A DNA stretch of 38,071 nt. Origin: Oleispira sp. (GTDB taxonomy: Bacteria > Pseudomonadota > Gammaproteobacteria > Pseudomonadales > Oceanobacteraceae). The stretch spans positions 1 through 38,071 of the forward strand of contig PAOL01000015.1 in the NCBI GenBank assembly GCA_002708475.1, given 5' to 3'. Shown here piece by piece: positions 18,825-29,238 of this stretch. A program made the position numbers and the translations under genes. A model generated the notes under the pieces. The model ran no database searches, was not told the origin of the DNA, and was given only the letters and a program-made list of their open reading frames with translations. Positions within the stretch are counted from its first letter, which is position 1; each line of letters starts with the position of its first letter.

Positions 18825-19757
18825 TTAGATAGCAGCTTGGCTTTGAATATTTGATAGAACTTTGATGTCCCAATGGGCGATGCCCCATTCCAACATTTCT
18901 TTGACACTTGCAGTGCGTAATTTTTCTGGCGGTTTTTGCCTAAGCCAAGACAAAGCTAGCCACAGGTTCTTAGTTGGATTGCTAAGGTCTAGGGCTGGGG
19001 CCAAGTTCTGTTTACTTAGCTTTTGTCCATTTGCTGCACATGCGACCGGTATGTGTGCATAATTGGGTTCGGGGTAATTAAGGGCTGCTTGCAACATGTT
19101 TTGGCGCAGCGTGGAATCAATCAAATCGATCCCTCTAACAACATGTGTAACCCCCTGATGATAATCATCAATGACCATGGCCAATTGATATGCCCAAAGC
19201 TGGTCCTTGCGCTTCACCACAAAATCCCCAATATCTTGCTGTAATGATTGTTGGAACTCACCCTGCAACATATCTTGAAAGGATACCTTGTCACCTTGTT
19301 TCAAGGACAATCTTGTTGGTGACTGGCAATTAAAGCGCCAAGCAAAAGCCGGTACGTTCGAGTCGATTACAGAATAACAGTTGCCAAAATGAATACCGTT
19401 AACTACGTTCAGTTGTTTACGAGAACAGGTACAAGGAAAGACAAGGTTATTTTTAATTAGCCGGTCGAGTGCTTGCTGATAAATATCACTTCGTTGGCTC
19501 TGGTAGACGATAGGTTCATCAGAAAATAGGTGGTAAGTATCAAGAGCTTCGAGAATTCGTTCTTGTGCGTTAGGCATTTCACGGGGAGGATCAAGGTCTT
19601 CCATGCGGATGAGCCATTTGCCGCCATGACTATGAGCGTCTAAGTAACTAGCGAGTGCTGCTAATAGCGACCCAAAGTGTAATGGACCGGTAGGAGAAGG
19701 GGCAAAACGGCCAATATAAGGAATATTGGCCGTCGTATCGTGCGAGCTGCTTTGCAT
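18825..19757 (-). CDS. gluQ: Glutamyl-Q tRNA(Asp) synthetase
   Basis: YIGRFAPSPTGPLHFGSLLAALASYLDA; WLIRMEDLDPPRE; QKLSKQN; lacks an anticodon-binding domain. Confidence 0.95.
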   Translation of the reverse strand: MQSSSHDTTANIPYIGRFAPSPTGPLHFGSLLAALASYLDAHSHGGKWLIRMEDLDPPREMPNAQERILEALDTYHLFSDEPIVYQSQRSDIYQQALDRLIKNNLVFPCTCSRKQLNVVNGIHFGNCYSVIDSNVPAFAWRFNCQSPTRLSLKQGDKVSFQDMLQGEFQQSLQQDIGDFVVKRKDQLWAYQLAMVIDDYHQGVTHVVRGIDLIDSTLRQNMLQAALNYPEPNYAHIPVACAANGQKLSKQNLAPALDLSNPTKNLWLALSWLRQKPPEKLRTASVKEMLEWGIAHWDIKVLSNIQSQAAI

Positions 19758-19793
19758 TTAGTTGTTTAATATTAAGCAACTAAGCATTGATGA

Positions 19794-20228
19794 CTAAACA
19801 CCAAGCTGGCGTTCTTTGATCTCTGCTAGTGTTTTACAGTCGATGCAAAGGTTTGCAGTTGGGCGAGCTTCTAAACGACGAATACCGATTTCAACACCGC
19901 ATTCTTCGCAAAAGCCGTAGTCATCTTTTTCGATCAACTCTAACGTTTTATTGATTTTCTTAATCAATTTACGTTCACGATCACGCGCGCGCAGTTCCAA
20001 GCTGAATTCTTCTTCTTGGCTTGCACGATCACTTGGATCAGCAGCGTTATTCGCTTCCGATTGCATATGTTCTTTCGTACGATCAACTTCTTCCATCAAT
20101 TCTTGCTTCCAATTCGCAAGGATCATACTGAAGTGTTTACGTTGTTCGATGTTCATATACTCTTCACCAGCCTTTTCGACATAGGGGATGAAGGTTGTAA
20201 TTGCAAAAGCTTTATTATCTTCTGGCAT
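19794..20228 (-). CDS. dksA: RNA polymerase-binding transcription factor DksA
   Basis: Coiled coil with [29 protein letters not shown] and Cys4 zinc finger [25 protein letters not shown]. Confidence 0.97.
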   Translation of the reverse strand: MPEDNKAFAITTFIPYVEKAGEEYMNIEQRKHFSMILANWKQELMEEVDRTKEHMQSEANNAADPSDRASQEEEFSLELRARDRERKLIKKINKTLELIEKDDYGFCEECGVEIGIRRLEARPTANLCIDCKTLAEIKERQLGV

Positions 20229-20471
20229 AATTGCAGCAGCCTCGTATCGCTGAAGGGTTCGAACTTATCTCGAACTAAGCATTATTCCGTACGTTCTTCC
20301 TGATATTGAACGCTTTATTTTTTAACGCAGGCAAGCTATCAGATAAATGCCTTCCTTACCATCAACTTAATCACTTTTCTTCAATTATATTAACACTTTA
20401 GTGGTGAGAGAGGGTAAATCTGGCACAATATGGTCATTGTTAAGAAATTTTAAGTATTTGGGGATAAACCT

Positions 20472-21668
20472 TTGAGTGGATTTGCATCGCGCACTGATGA
20501 TATTGCGCCATTTCAGGTAATGGCTATTTTGCAGCAAGCTCAAGCGCTTGCCGCGCAGGGCATTGATGTGATTCATTTGGAAATAGGTGAGCCAGATTTT
20601 GACACGCCACAGCCTATTATTGATGCCGGAATCAAAGCGCTTACAGCAGGTAAAACCCACTACACTCCTGCATTAGGTTTACCTGAATTACGACAAGCAA
20701 TTGCTGATTTTTATCAATCTCGTTATGGAATAGAGATTTCGGCAAAGCGTATTGCGATTACTCCGGGTGCATCTGGAGCTCTTTTATTATTAATGGCAGC
20801 GCGTTTAGAAGAGGGTGATGAATTGTTAATGGCTGATCCCGGCTATCCATGTAATCGACATTTTGCGCGAGTATTCGAAGCGAATGGACGGTTAATTCCA
20901 ACGACTGCAGAGAGTGGATTCCAGTTAACCCCACAGCATATTCAACAAAACTGGACTCAAAGTGTAAGCAAGGCTGTATTAATAGCGAGCCCTGCTAATC
21001 CGACAGGGGCAATGATTTCTTATGAAGAGCTCGAACAAATAGCAACTGCTACGCAAGATAAAGGTGGTGAACTTTGGGTGGATGAGATCTATCATGGTTT
21101 GACCTATCACGAAACAGAGAGTAGTCGTTTTAAAGGCGAGCGCCCACAAACAGCGCTGGCACTTGGGGATCAAGTTGTTGTGATTAATTCTTTCTCAAAA
21201 TACTTTGGCATGACGGGGTGGCGTTTAGGCTGGATGGTTGTGCCAGAACATTATATTCCGGTCGTAGAACGTTTAGCGCAAAACTTATTTTTAGCACCGC
21301 CGACGCCTTCCCAATATGCTGCTTTAGCCGCATTCAGTGACGAATCTTTAGATATAATGGAGGAGCGTCGTTTAGAGCTTCAGCAACGTAGAGATTATTT
21401 ATTGGCTGAACTGCCTAAATTAGGATTTAAAATTCCTGTTGTGCCTGATGGTGCATTTTATATTTATGCTGATGCGAGCGAATTAACCCACGATACTCAG
21501 GTTTTTTGTGAACAACTTTTACAGGATACGGGTGTTGCGCTAACCCCAGGCTTTGATTTTGGCGATCATAATGCCCACCTTTTTGTACGCTTTGCTTACA
21601 CCACTAAAATCGATCGTTTAGAGCAGGCAATTACGCGTATTAAAGTCTGGCTTACAAAAAAGCATTAG
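20472..21668 (+). CDS. PLP-dependent (class I/II) aminotransferase
   Basis: HLEIGEPDFDTPQPI, YTPALGLPELRQAIADFY, SFSKYFGMTGWRLGW; TTG start. Confidence 0.92.
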   Translation: MSGFASRTDDIAPFQVMAILQQAQALAAQGIDVIHLEIGEPDFDTPQPIIDAGIKALTAGKTHYTPALGLPELRQAIADFYQSRYGIEISAKRIAITPGASGALLLLMAARLEEGDELLMADPGYPCNRHFARVFEANGRLIPTTAESGFQLTPQHIQQNWTQSVSKAVLIASPANPTGAMISYEELEQIATATQDKGGELWVDEIYHGLTYHETESSRFKGERPQTALALGDQVVVINSFSKYFGMTGWRLGWMVVPEHYIPVVERLAQNLFLAPPTPSQYAALAAFSDESLDIMEERRLELQQRRDYLLAELPKLGFKIPVVPDGAFYIYADASELTHDTQVFCEQLLQDTGVALTPGFDFGDHNAHLFVRFAYTTKIDRLEQAITRIKVWLTKKH

Positions 21669-21680
21669 GAAATAAAATCG

Positions 21681-22430
21681 ATGAAATATGAACGCCCATT
21701 ATTAACGGGTAAATTAATTCAGCGTTATAAACGGTTCTTGTCAGATATAGAGCTTATTACGCCGGTTGAACGCGCTGGCGAAATCGTTACTGCCCATTGT
21801 GCTAATACCGGTTCGATGACCAATTGCAAAGATGAGGGCGCTAAGGTTTGGTTATTCGATAGCCAAAACCCAAAGCGAAAATTACCCTTGAGTTGGGAGT
21901 GGGTTGAAGTTGAAGGTAAATATAAAGCCTGTATTAACACTGCTCGCGCGAATCAGCTTGTTAAAGAAGCTTTGCTGGCGAATAAGATTAAAGAAGTTCA
22001 TGTGAATTCTGCTGAATGTTTAAAAAGCGAACCGAAGGTCGATGAAGGTCGGTTAGATTTTTTGGTTAATCCTAAAGAAATCTATATAGAAGTTAAAAGT
22101 GTTACTTTGCTAGGAGCGGAAGGGGTAGAGGAGAAAGACAATGTAGGCTATTTCCCTGATGCCGTGACCAGCCGTGGTTTGAAGCACATTGAAGTATTGA
22201 TGCGTTTGAAAGCGGAAGGCAAGCGCGCAATTCTATTCTTCTGCGTACCGCACGAAGGTATTCATGAGGTGAAAGTTGCAGAGCATATTGACCCAGCTTA
22301 TGCGGCAAAGTTACGCGAAGCTATGGCTATGGGTGTTGAGGTTTTGGCGTATCAGGTTGAATTTCAACCTAACCCTCAAGGCCAGGTTCAGGGGATGGAG
22401 TTAAAAAATCCTCTTATCGTAAATATTTAA
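21681..22430 (+). CDS. sfsA: Sugar fermentation stimulation protein SfsA family
   Basis: LIQRYKRFLSDIEL...TAHCANTGSMTNCKDEGAKVWL; FPDAVTSRGLKHIEVLMRL. Confidence 0.95.
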   Translation: MKYERPLLTGKLIQRYKRFLSDIELITPVERAGEIVTAHCANTGSMTNCKDEGAKVWLFDSQNPKRKLPLSWEWVEVEGKYKACINTARANQLVKEALLANKIKEVHVNSAECLKSEPKVDEGRLDFLVNPKEIYIEVKSVTLLGAEGVEEKDNVGYFPDAVTSRGLKHIEVLMRLKAEGKRAILFFCVPHEGIHEVKVAEHIDPAYAAKLREAMAMGVEVLAYQVEFQPNPQGQVQGMELKNPLIVNI

Positions 22431-22751
22431 TTATTCTAAATGCACAGTTATTAGGCCCTGATTAAGAGAGAAGTCTACTTTAATCAGTGACTGACCTTGG
22501 CAGGGGCCCATTAAACACTCACCATCTTCAATTTTAAACAGAGCACCATGGCTGCTGCATTGAATCATGCTTTCATCGATATCTAAGAATTGATCAGGTT
22601 GCCATTCCAATTGAATACCTAAGTGTGGGCACGAATTTTCATAGACATAGATCTGCCCATGTTTCTTTACAGCAAACAAAAATGTTTCATCAATTTGAAA
22701 TCCTTTGCTTTTTCCCTCAGCAATTTCGTCGCTATGGCATAGAATAGGCAT
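22431..22751 (-). CDS. Rieske [2Fe-2S] domain protein
   Basis: CPHLGIQL...IQCSSHGALFKIEDGECLMGPCQGQSL: CxH...CxxH ligand pattern. Confidence 0.88.
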   Translation of the reverse strand: MPILCHSDEIAEGKSKGFQIDETFLFAVKKHGQIYVYENSCPHLGIQLEWQPDQFLDIDESMIQCSSHGALFKIEDGECLMGPCQGQSLIKVDFSLNQGLITVHLE

Positions 22752-22827
22752 AATTGATCCTTAACCGTTAAATCTTAGTTAAATTAGATAGGTAATTTAG
22801 AGGCGCTAGTTTAGCCTTGTTTCGCTC

Positions 22828-23820
22828 ATGATTAAAAAACTTTTAACATCTCCATTTGGCTGGATTCTGGGTATTGTATTAAGTATCGGCATTTGCCTGG
22901 GTGCTTTATTTATGGGCTCGGTTGATCACCAAACACTAATGAATACCGACATTGGCTCAAAAATATTATGGGATATTCGTATACCAAGAGTCTTGCTGGC
23001 GTTTGTTATTGGCGCGAGCTTGTCCTTATCAGGAGTACTGATTCAAAGTAATGTACGTAATCCATTAGCGGACCCCAGTTTAATTGGTGTATCTGCAGGC
23101 GCAGCATTAGGGGCAGCATTAATGATAGTTGCTGCAGAATTTGTGGGGTTCGAGACACAATATTATATTCCTATAGCAGCCTTTGTTGGCGGTATATTAG
23201 CAACCATGACTGTTTTAAAATTAGGTCGTAATGATCTTCCTGGGGGAATGGCCCTGTTAATTTTAGCGGGTATCGCAATCAATGTAGTGGCAGCTTCTTT
23301 AATTGGATTATTAAGCTATATCGCAACAGATAGTGCATTAAGACACATTACTTTTTGGTCTTTAGGTAGTTTGGCCAGTGCTAACTATTTTTGGCTGGCG
23401 CTTTGTTCTATAGCATTATTAATCGTGTGTATTTGGTTACCGAAACAACATCGCAAATTGGACGCGATTTTATTAGGCCAGGCAGAAGCAAACACCATGG
23501 GTGTAGATGTTAAACGCTTACAAATTCAGAGTATTATTTTAGTGGCTTTACTCGCTTCATTAGCGGTATCTGCGTGTGGAATTATTGGTTTTATTGGTCT
23601 AGTGACACCACATATTGGACGTATGCTGGTGGGGGCAAGCCACCGTTATTTATTACCGCTTTCTTTCTTCCTTGGTGGTAGTTTATTAGTAATTGCTGAT
23701 GGTATGGCGCGGACAATTATTGCGCCAGCAGAATTGCCGATTGGTATTGTGACTGCGCTTATTGGCGCGCCGGTTTTTATTTGGTTACTGGTTCGTGAAG
23801 GGAGGCGTTTGCAATGGTAA
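22828..23820 (+). CDS. btuC: FecCD-family ABC permease, BtuC-like
   Basis: DIRIPRVLLAFVIGASLSLSGVLIQSNVRNPLADPSLIGVSAGAALGA; GFIGLVTPHIGRMLVG. Substrate not determinable from sequence alone. Confidence 0.75.
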   Translation: MIKKLLTSPFGWILGIVLSIGICLGALFMGSVDHQTLMNTDIGSKILWDIRIPRVLLAFVIGASLSLSGVLIQSNVRNPLADPSLIGVSAGAALGAALMIVAAEFVGFETQYYIPIAAFVGGILATMTVLKLGRNDLPGGMALLILAGIAINVVAASLIGLLSYIATDSALRHITFWSLGSLASANYFWLALCSIALLIVCIWLPKQHRKLDAILLGQAEANTMGVDVKRLQIQSIILVALLASLAVSACGIIGFIGLVTPHIGRMLVGASHRYLLPLSFFLGGSLLVIADGMARTIIAPAELPIGIVTALIGAPVFIWLLVREGRRLQW

Positions 23821-24587
23821 TGTCTTTACAAGGCCTAAGTCTTCAGCGCAACGGAAAGAAGGTTCTTGATAATATTTCGGGTGAACTTGTTGGCGGAAAA
23901 ATTATTGCGTTATTGGGTCCGAATGGCGCAGGCAAGTCGACCTTAATTCAAGCGATGGCGCGTTTATTAGAGTGCCAAGGGCGCATTGAAATGAAGGGAC
24001 AAGCATTGGGAGAATTCTCTGCTGAAGAACTTGCTCAGAACCTCGCCTATTTGCCTCAACATAGTCAATTACAGTTCCCGTTAGAAGTTGAAGAGGTGCT
24101 TTCTCTTGCAACTTTACCTTTCAATGTGACCCGTTTACAGCAGCGCCAACAAATTAAACAGGTCATAGCCGATTGGGGTATTGAATCGTTAGCGAATAAA
24201 GATTTTCGCCAACTTTCCGGTGGTGAGCAGCAACGCTGCCAAATTGCTCGTACGTATTTACAGCTTTCCAATATGGTGACAGAAGGGCGAGGGCAGGGTA
24301 TTTGGTTGTTAGATGAACCTACCAGTAGCTTGGACCTAGAGCATCAACAACAATTAAAAACGATTTGTACGCAGGCCGCTAAGGAAGGTCATTGCGTTGT
24401 TATTGTACTGCACGACTTGAACCAAGCATTTAGCTTAGCTGATGAAATCTGGCTATTGGATAAAGGAAAGTTAAGAGCGCAGGGGAAAACATCGGAAGTT
24501 GTTACTGAAGAATTAATTAGTGATGTGTTTAATGTGTCGGTAAGGCGTATTGAAGACAATGAAGGCAGTATATTTGTCTTTAGTTAA
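23814..24587 (+). CDS. btuD: ABC transporter ATP-binding protein, BtuD/FecE-like
   Basis: Walker A GPNGAGKS, signature LSGGEQQRC, Walker B IWLLDEPTSSLD; overlaps the permease end. Confidence 0.75.
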   Translation: MVMSLQGLSLQRNGKKVLDNISGELVGGKIIALLGPNGAGKSTLIQAMARLLECQGRIEMKGQALGEFSAEELAQNLAYLPQHSQLQFPLEVEEVLSLATLPFNVTRLQQRQQIKQVIADWGIESLANKDFRQLSGGEQQRCQIARTYLQLSNMVTEGRGQGIWLLDEPTSSLDLEHQQQLKTICTQAAKEGHCVVIVLHDLNQAFSLADEIWLLDKGKLRAQGKTSEVVTEELISDVFNVSVRRIEDNEGSIFVFS

Positions 24588-24605
24588 CTATCCGTTAGCT
24601 AAGAA

Positions 24606-25343
24606 TTAATCGGTAGGCCCCATATATTTAATCTCTCCGCGCTCTAGTAATTCAAGATATGACTTTTCAATTCTATCTAATACTTCGACTGCATTCGGTG
24701 TGAATTTAGATATTATGAAGTAGACATTAATTGAATGAAAATCTGTGTATTTTACTCCAGGAATTTCTAAATCTGCTAATACGGCTTCAGAGGGATACTG
24801 ATAGTTAATAACATAATCAACACGTCTATTTTTTAGCATCTTGAAAGATGATAGATGTTCAGCGGTCGAAGAAATTTCAATGTTGTTCTTAGTCTCAGTA
24901 AAATATTTTATTAAGCCACCATAACTATACCCACGTATGATGCCTATTCTATGATGGTCTATATCTTTTTTTGTGATTGGCAAAGGGGTGTCGGCATTGG
25001 CATAAATGCGCATTTTAATTTCAGAAACTTTTGTTGTGCTATAAAGTACTTTATCGTCGTATTCTGGTGCACCTTTAATCCCTAGGTAGAGATGTGTCTT
25101 ACCATTACCGAGATTTAGGTATAAGCGTTTAGCTGGGTAAATATCAATGCGATACTCTAGGTTCGCATTGCGAAGTGTTTTTTCCATAACCTTAAGATAA
25201 ATTCCATCAGGCTCTTTATTTTTATTTTGAAAAAAATAGGGTGGGAAAATCATAACCCCAGCTTTAATTTCTTCTGCTTGAGGAAAATGTGATAGCAGCA
25301 TACAAACCATGGCATATAGTGTTAATTCCCATGTTTTAGACAT
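24606..25343 (-). CDS. Periplasmic substrate-binding (SBP_bac_3-like) protein
   Basis: Signal peptide; EEIKAGVMIFPPYFFQNKNKEPDGIYLKVMEKTLRNANLEYRIDIYPAKR pattern. Confidence 0.75.
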   Translation of the reverse strand: MSKTWELTLYAMVCMLLSHFPQAEEIKAGVMIFPPYFFQNKNKEPDGIYLKVMEKTLRNANLEYRIDIYPAKRLYLNLGNGKTHLYLGIKGAPEYDDKVLYSTTKVSEIKMRIYANADTPLPITKKDIDHHRIGIIRGYSYGGLIKYFTETKNNIEISSTAEHLSSFKMLKNRRVDYVINYQYPSEAVLADLEIPGVKYTDFHSINVYFIISKFTPNAVEVLDRIEKSYLELLERGEIKYMGPTD

Positions 25344-25589
25344 ACTTCCCCCTGCAATGATAGATTAATTCATGACATATATTATTAAAGTGTAGCGAAA
25401 TTTATTGGATTCACACAACGGTGTACGCATTAACTGAATAAATTAATATCGAGTATTAACATGTAAAATGTAAATAATAGAAGGTTTTAATATAATGAAA
25501 ATAAGGTAGCAGCATCCTTAAAATGCGACTACCTATTTAAAGTGCAGCTGCCAAGATAGGCAGCGCAGATAAGTCTGTGCAGTAGTGTT

Positions 25590-26468
25590 TTATTCTAATG
25601 TTAAACCAATGCTCTCACCAAGTCGCAATGGTTGTTCAGCTTTCATATCTTCTAACCAGTGCATTTTACCTTCGCCAAAACAAACAACGATAGTAGAACC
25701 TAAGAAGAAACGCCCCATCTCTTCACCTTTTTCAATAACTAAAGGCTGCTGGCTTTCGCCTTGTACAGGATAACTGGTAGAGCGTACATTGCGATCAAAA
25801 GGCGTAATTCGACCAGCCCAAGTTGTTTCAATACCAGCAACAATCATAGCGCCAACTAAAACAAGTGCCATAGGCCCAAGTTCTGTATCAAAAATTGCTA
25901 CAACGCGTTCGTTGCGAGAGAAAAGTCTTGGTACATTCTCTGCTGTTGTTTGGTTAACTGAGAATAAATCTCCAGGCACATAAATCATCTCACGTAATGT
26001 ACCTGTTACAGGCATGTGTAAACGGTGATAATCTTTTGGTGATAAATAAATCGTCGCGAACTGACCACCCATAAACTCATCAGCGGTTTTGCTATTGCCA
26101 CCTAATAATTCAATTAACGAATAGTCATGTCCTTTAGCTTGAAGTACACGTCCATTTTCAATCGGGCCTAATTGACTAATTGCGCCATCGGCAGGTGATA
26201 CAATTGAATTACTAGCAGTATCAATTGGGCGCACGCCAGCTTTTAGTTCTCGCGTAAAAAAGTCGTTGAAGTTTTCGAATGCTTCCGGTGTTTGGCGTTC
26301 TGCTTCTTCCATGTTGACATTGAATTGTTTAATAAACTTGCTGATAAATAAGTTCTTTATCCAATCAATTTTAGTTTCCGCTATCCAGCCAACTAGGTGC
26401 GATAGTAAATGCTGTGGAATGACATATTGAAATGCGATGAATAATTTGTCTTTAATAGATGTAGCCAA
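25590..26468 (-). CDS. psd: Phosphatidylserine decarboxylase
   Basis: FFTRELKAGVRPID; PADGAISQLG; KDYHRLHMPVTG; FFLGSTIVVCFGEG containing the LGST cleavage motif. Confidence 0.96.
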   Translation of the reverse strand: MATSIKDKLFIAFQYVIPQHLLSHLVGWIAETKIDWIKNLFISKFIKQFNVNMEEAERQTPEAFENFNDFFTRELKAGVRPIDTASNSIVSPADGAISQLGPIENGRVLQAKGHDYSLIELLGGNSKTADEFMGGQFATIYLSPKDYHRLHMPVTGTLREMIYVPGDLFSVNQTTAENVPRLFSRNERVVAIFDTELGPMALVLVGAMIVAGIETTWAGRITPFDRNVRSTSYPVQGESQQPLVIEKGEEMGRFFLGSTIVVCFGEGKMHWLEDMKAEQPLRLGESIGLTLE

Positions 26469-26550
26469 AATAATTTCCCATTATATTTATAAAGTGTTTT
26501 TTAGGCGTATTTAAAACAACGCCTTCTTGTTTACTATTAGTTGTTTATTA

Positions 26551-27375
26551 TTAAGCTTTATTGCCTGTGGTTATTGGGGTTGAAGAATCATTTCCCCATT
26601 CAGCCCAAGAGCCGGCATAAGCTTTCATATTACGGCCTAAAATTTTACCCACTAAGTAAGTGAAGCCTGATCTGTGGTGAGTTTGGCAGTGTGTAACAAT
26701 CTCTTTATTTTTCGTTAGACCTATAGAATTCAATAATGTTTCAAACTCTTTTAGGTCATTAATACGTAAGCCACGTTTACTATCCATACCAAGAGTCCAT
26801 TCATAATTGACGGCACCTGGTATATGTCCACCACGAGTAGAGATTGCCTTTTCTCCAGTATACTCTTTTTCAGAACGCGCATCCCAAATAGCAAAATCAT
26901 CATTTCCTAAACGGGCAATAATTTGATCTTTGGTGAGTTCAAAATCATGATTGAATTCAGCAATGGTATAGTCACTTGCAACAGCAGCTTGCTTACCTTG
27001 TTCTGTTGGTAAACCTGCCTGTAACCAAGCATGAATACCACCATTTAAATAAGAGTAGCGAGTATGGCCAATCATATCGAGAGCCCAAATTAAGCGCCCA
27101 GCCCAGCCACCACCTTCATCATCGGAAACTACGACGTGCTTATCAATTGTTAAGCCTATATTTGAAAACACAACATTAAGTTGCTCAAGACTTGGGAGTG
27201 CACCGGGGGTTGGCTTTTCACCTAATTGAAGATCTTTAAAATCTAAGTGAACGGCTCCAGGTATATGAGCGTTCAGATAGATATCCATCTTACTTTGTTC
27301 AATAACCAGTAAGTTATCATCCTCTAGAATTGTTAATAGCTCTTCTGGTTCAAGTAATAAAGGGTAGTGCGCCAT
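26551..27375 (-). CDS. Sulfurtransferase with two rhodanese domains
   Basis: IPGAVHLDFKDLQLG..., WDARSEKEYTGEKAISTRGGHIPGAVNYEW, active-site VTHCQTHHRSG. Confidence 0.9.
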   Translation of the reverse strand: MAHYPLLLEPEELLTILEDDNLLVIEQSKMDIYLNAHIPGAVHLDFKDLQLGEKPTPGALPSLEQLNVVFSNIGLTIDKHVVVSDDEGGGWAGRLIWALDMIGHTRYSYLNGGIHAWLQAGLPTEQGKQAAVASDYTIAEFNHDFELTKDQIIARLGNDDFAIWDARSEKEYTGEKAISTRGGHIPGAVNYEWTLGMDSKRGLRINDLKEFETLLNSIGLTKNKEIVTHCQTHHRSGFTYLVGKILGRNMKAYAGSWAEWGNDSSTPITTGNKA

Positions 27376-27436
27376 GCTGCCATCCGTAGATAGTATTCAA
27401 TATTGAATACTATTGTACTCTGGCAATAGGTTGATG

Positions 27437-29101
27437 TCAGGCTTGGTGCCTATTTACACGCATTTTATTTGTTTTATCAGAGCTGCTTTGACTCTTTCGT
27501 ATTTCAGCCAATTTCGACAGGCTGCTACTGGCGTGCATGCAAAGATTTTTAAAGGCGATGTACTCAGAAGGCTGCACAGGCATCTTTTGATTTCCTGTAC
27601 CTAAATCTGCAAAGATAATTCCTATAGGGCGGTTGCCTGAAAATAATGACATCATCATAAACTCATTGGGTAGCGCTGCGACTTGCTGAGGCGGTATATT
27701 CTTAAGCATTTTACTGCGGTTTTGATCGGTAACCATTAAGCTGGCGGGCTTTTCTAGTATTCTTTTAAAAATACTGCCTTTACTTAAATCTAAAACTAAT
27801 CGACACAGCGGATCTGTTTCTGCTAATCCTTGCTGATAATAAACTTTAGCTTTATCACCTTGTTTATTTTGAACAGCGATATAGGCCTGGCTTAAACCAA
27901 TACCTTCAGTGATCCCTTTTAATACAAAGCGCATAAGAGTGTGCCAGTCGCCAAAGCTTGAAGCTTCTTCATCAAGCCTGTGAAGTAACTTTTTCATTTT
28001 CTGCTGATCAATTTTACGCTGAGCGGGAGGCTCGCGATTAACCGAGGCTGCTTTTTTCGGCAGTGGCTTATCTCGTTCCATTACCATCTTAATCGGCTTG
28101 TTTTCACAATGGATAGCAGGAAAATATCGTACGCTACTATGACTAGGTGCCAGTAGGCTATTAATGGAACTAAGTAACATGCCTTTATGGGCGAGTTGCA
28201 GGCTCTGATTAATCACTTGTTGATGAACTGTTTCGCTACTTAAGTTTAATAGATGAGCGGTTATCTTAGACCAGCGAAGACTTTTAGCTCGGTAAGCCCC
28301 TATGCGGTAATGGGCCGCAAGCATGTTAACGCAGTAAATGAGCATTTCACTTTGCTGGCATTGGTGCTTGAGTTGTTTATTGTTATCAATATGTAACAGA
28401 TTCGTTTTTCGTAAAGTTTTCCAAGGCCTAACGTTGGGCCATATGGATTGTTGCCATAAAGACTGACATGGTTTTGGTAATGAAAGCTTTTTGGCTAGCA
28501 TGCTCCATCGGCTCAAGCCTTTTTTATCTAAGTTTGAAAAACAATGTTGTAATGTAGGGATAACTTCTTTGTTCTTTGCAAGTTGGTGCAATGCTTCTTG
28601 GCTAGCTTCAACTTGGATTAAATGCCAAGGCCACAGGGGTGCACTGGCAAGCATTGCGGCCCAGTGTGCTTGGTGTTGACTCATTCCGGGTTTAAGCTTA
28701 GCCCAGTGTCCTGCCAAACGACCTGCAAGAGCAGCAGTATGAAGCATCGCGACATAGTTTCTTTCGCTGCGCAGCGCAGAGTGTTCGTGTACAACAGGGA
28801 GCTGCTTTACTAAGGATACGACGTCCTCCATACCTAATAGTGAGATACAGCCAGCAGCCGTACTGATCTGATCCAAGCTCGATGGATTCCGTTTACCTAT
28901 GCGTATAAGCATGTGTAGGCAAACGGCAGGATCTTGCTCTGCAATCTCAGCGAGACTATCAAAGCTAAGGCTAGCCTTACCTAATAAAGCACGAAAAGAA
29001 CGTCTCGTACTTGCAAGTATTGGAAAGTCACAGAAATCTTCTACGTCTGACCAAGCATCCGTATCAGGTTGGCACGCTGTCTTTCTAGTATTAATTGTCA
29101 T
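27437..29101 (-). CDS. HDOD-domain protein with a probable GAF-like C-terminal region
   Basis: N-terminal FPILASTRRSFRALLGKASLSFDSLAEIAEQDPAVCLHML is HDOD-like; C-terminal FVLKGITEGIGLSQAYIAVQNKQGDK...IGIIFADLG is GAF-like. Confidence 0.7.
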   Translation of the reverse strand: MTINTRKTACQPDTDAWSDVEDFCDFPILASTRRSFRALLGKASLSFDSLAEIAEQDPAVCLHMLIRIGKRNPSSLDQISTAAGCISLLGMEDVVSLVKQLPVVHEHSALRSERNYVAMLHTAALAGRLAGHWAKLKPGMSQHQAHWAAMLASAPLWPWHLIQVEASQEALHQLAKNKEVIPTLQHCFSNLDKKGLSRWSMLAKKLSLPKPCQSLWQQSIWPNVRPWKTLRKTNLLHIDNNKQLKHQCQQSEMLIYCVNMLAAHYRIGAYRAKSLRWSKITAHLLNLSSETVHQQVINQSLQLAHKGMLLSSINSLLAPSHSSVRYFPAIHCENKPIKMVMERDKPLPKKAASVNREPPAQRKIDQQKMKKLLHRLDEEASSFGDWHTLMRFVLKGITEGIGLSQAYIAVQNKQGDKAKVYYQQGLAETDPLCRLVLDLSKGSIFKRILEKPASLMVTDQNRSKMLKNIPPQQVAALPNEFMMMSLFSGNRPIGIIFADLGTGNQKMPVQPSEYIAFKNLCMHASSSLSKLAEIRKSQSSSDKTNKMRVNRHQA

Positions 29102-29238
29102 CTGTATATTTGAGAAAACCTTAAATCTAACCTTTACTTACTATAGTCAGTTTATATGAAACTGCTTATTTCCCTTGATGACTTTTGAGATCAAACTCGA
29201 GTTTAAGGACATTTGTTGAACAACCAGGAATGGTTTAA

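Noticed and set aside
22752-22827. Cobalamin riboswitch upstream of btuC-like gene
   Set aside because: Only 76 bp separate it from the divergent Rieske ORF, and no B12-box-like sequence was seen.
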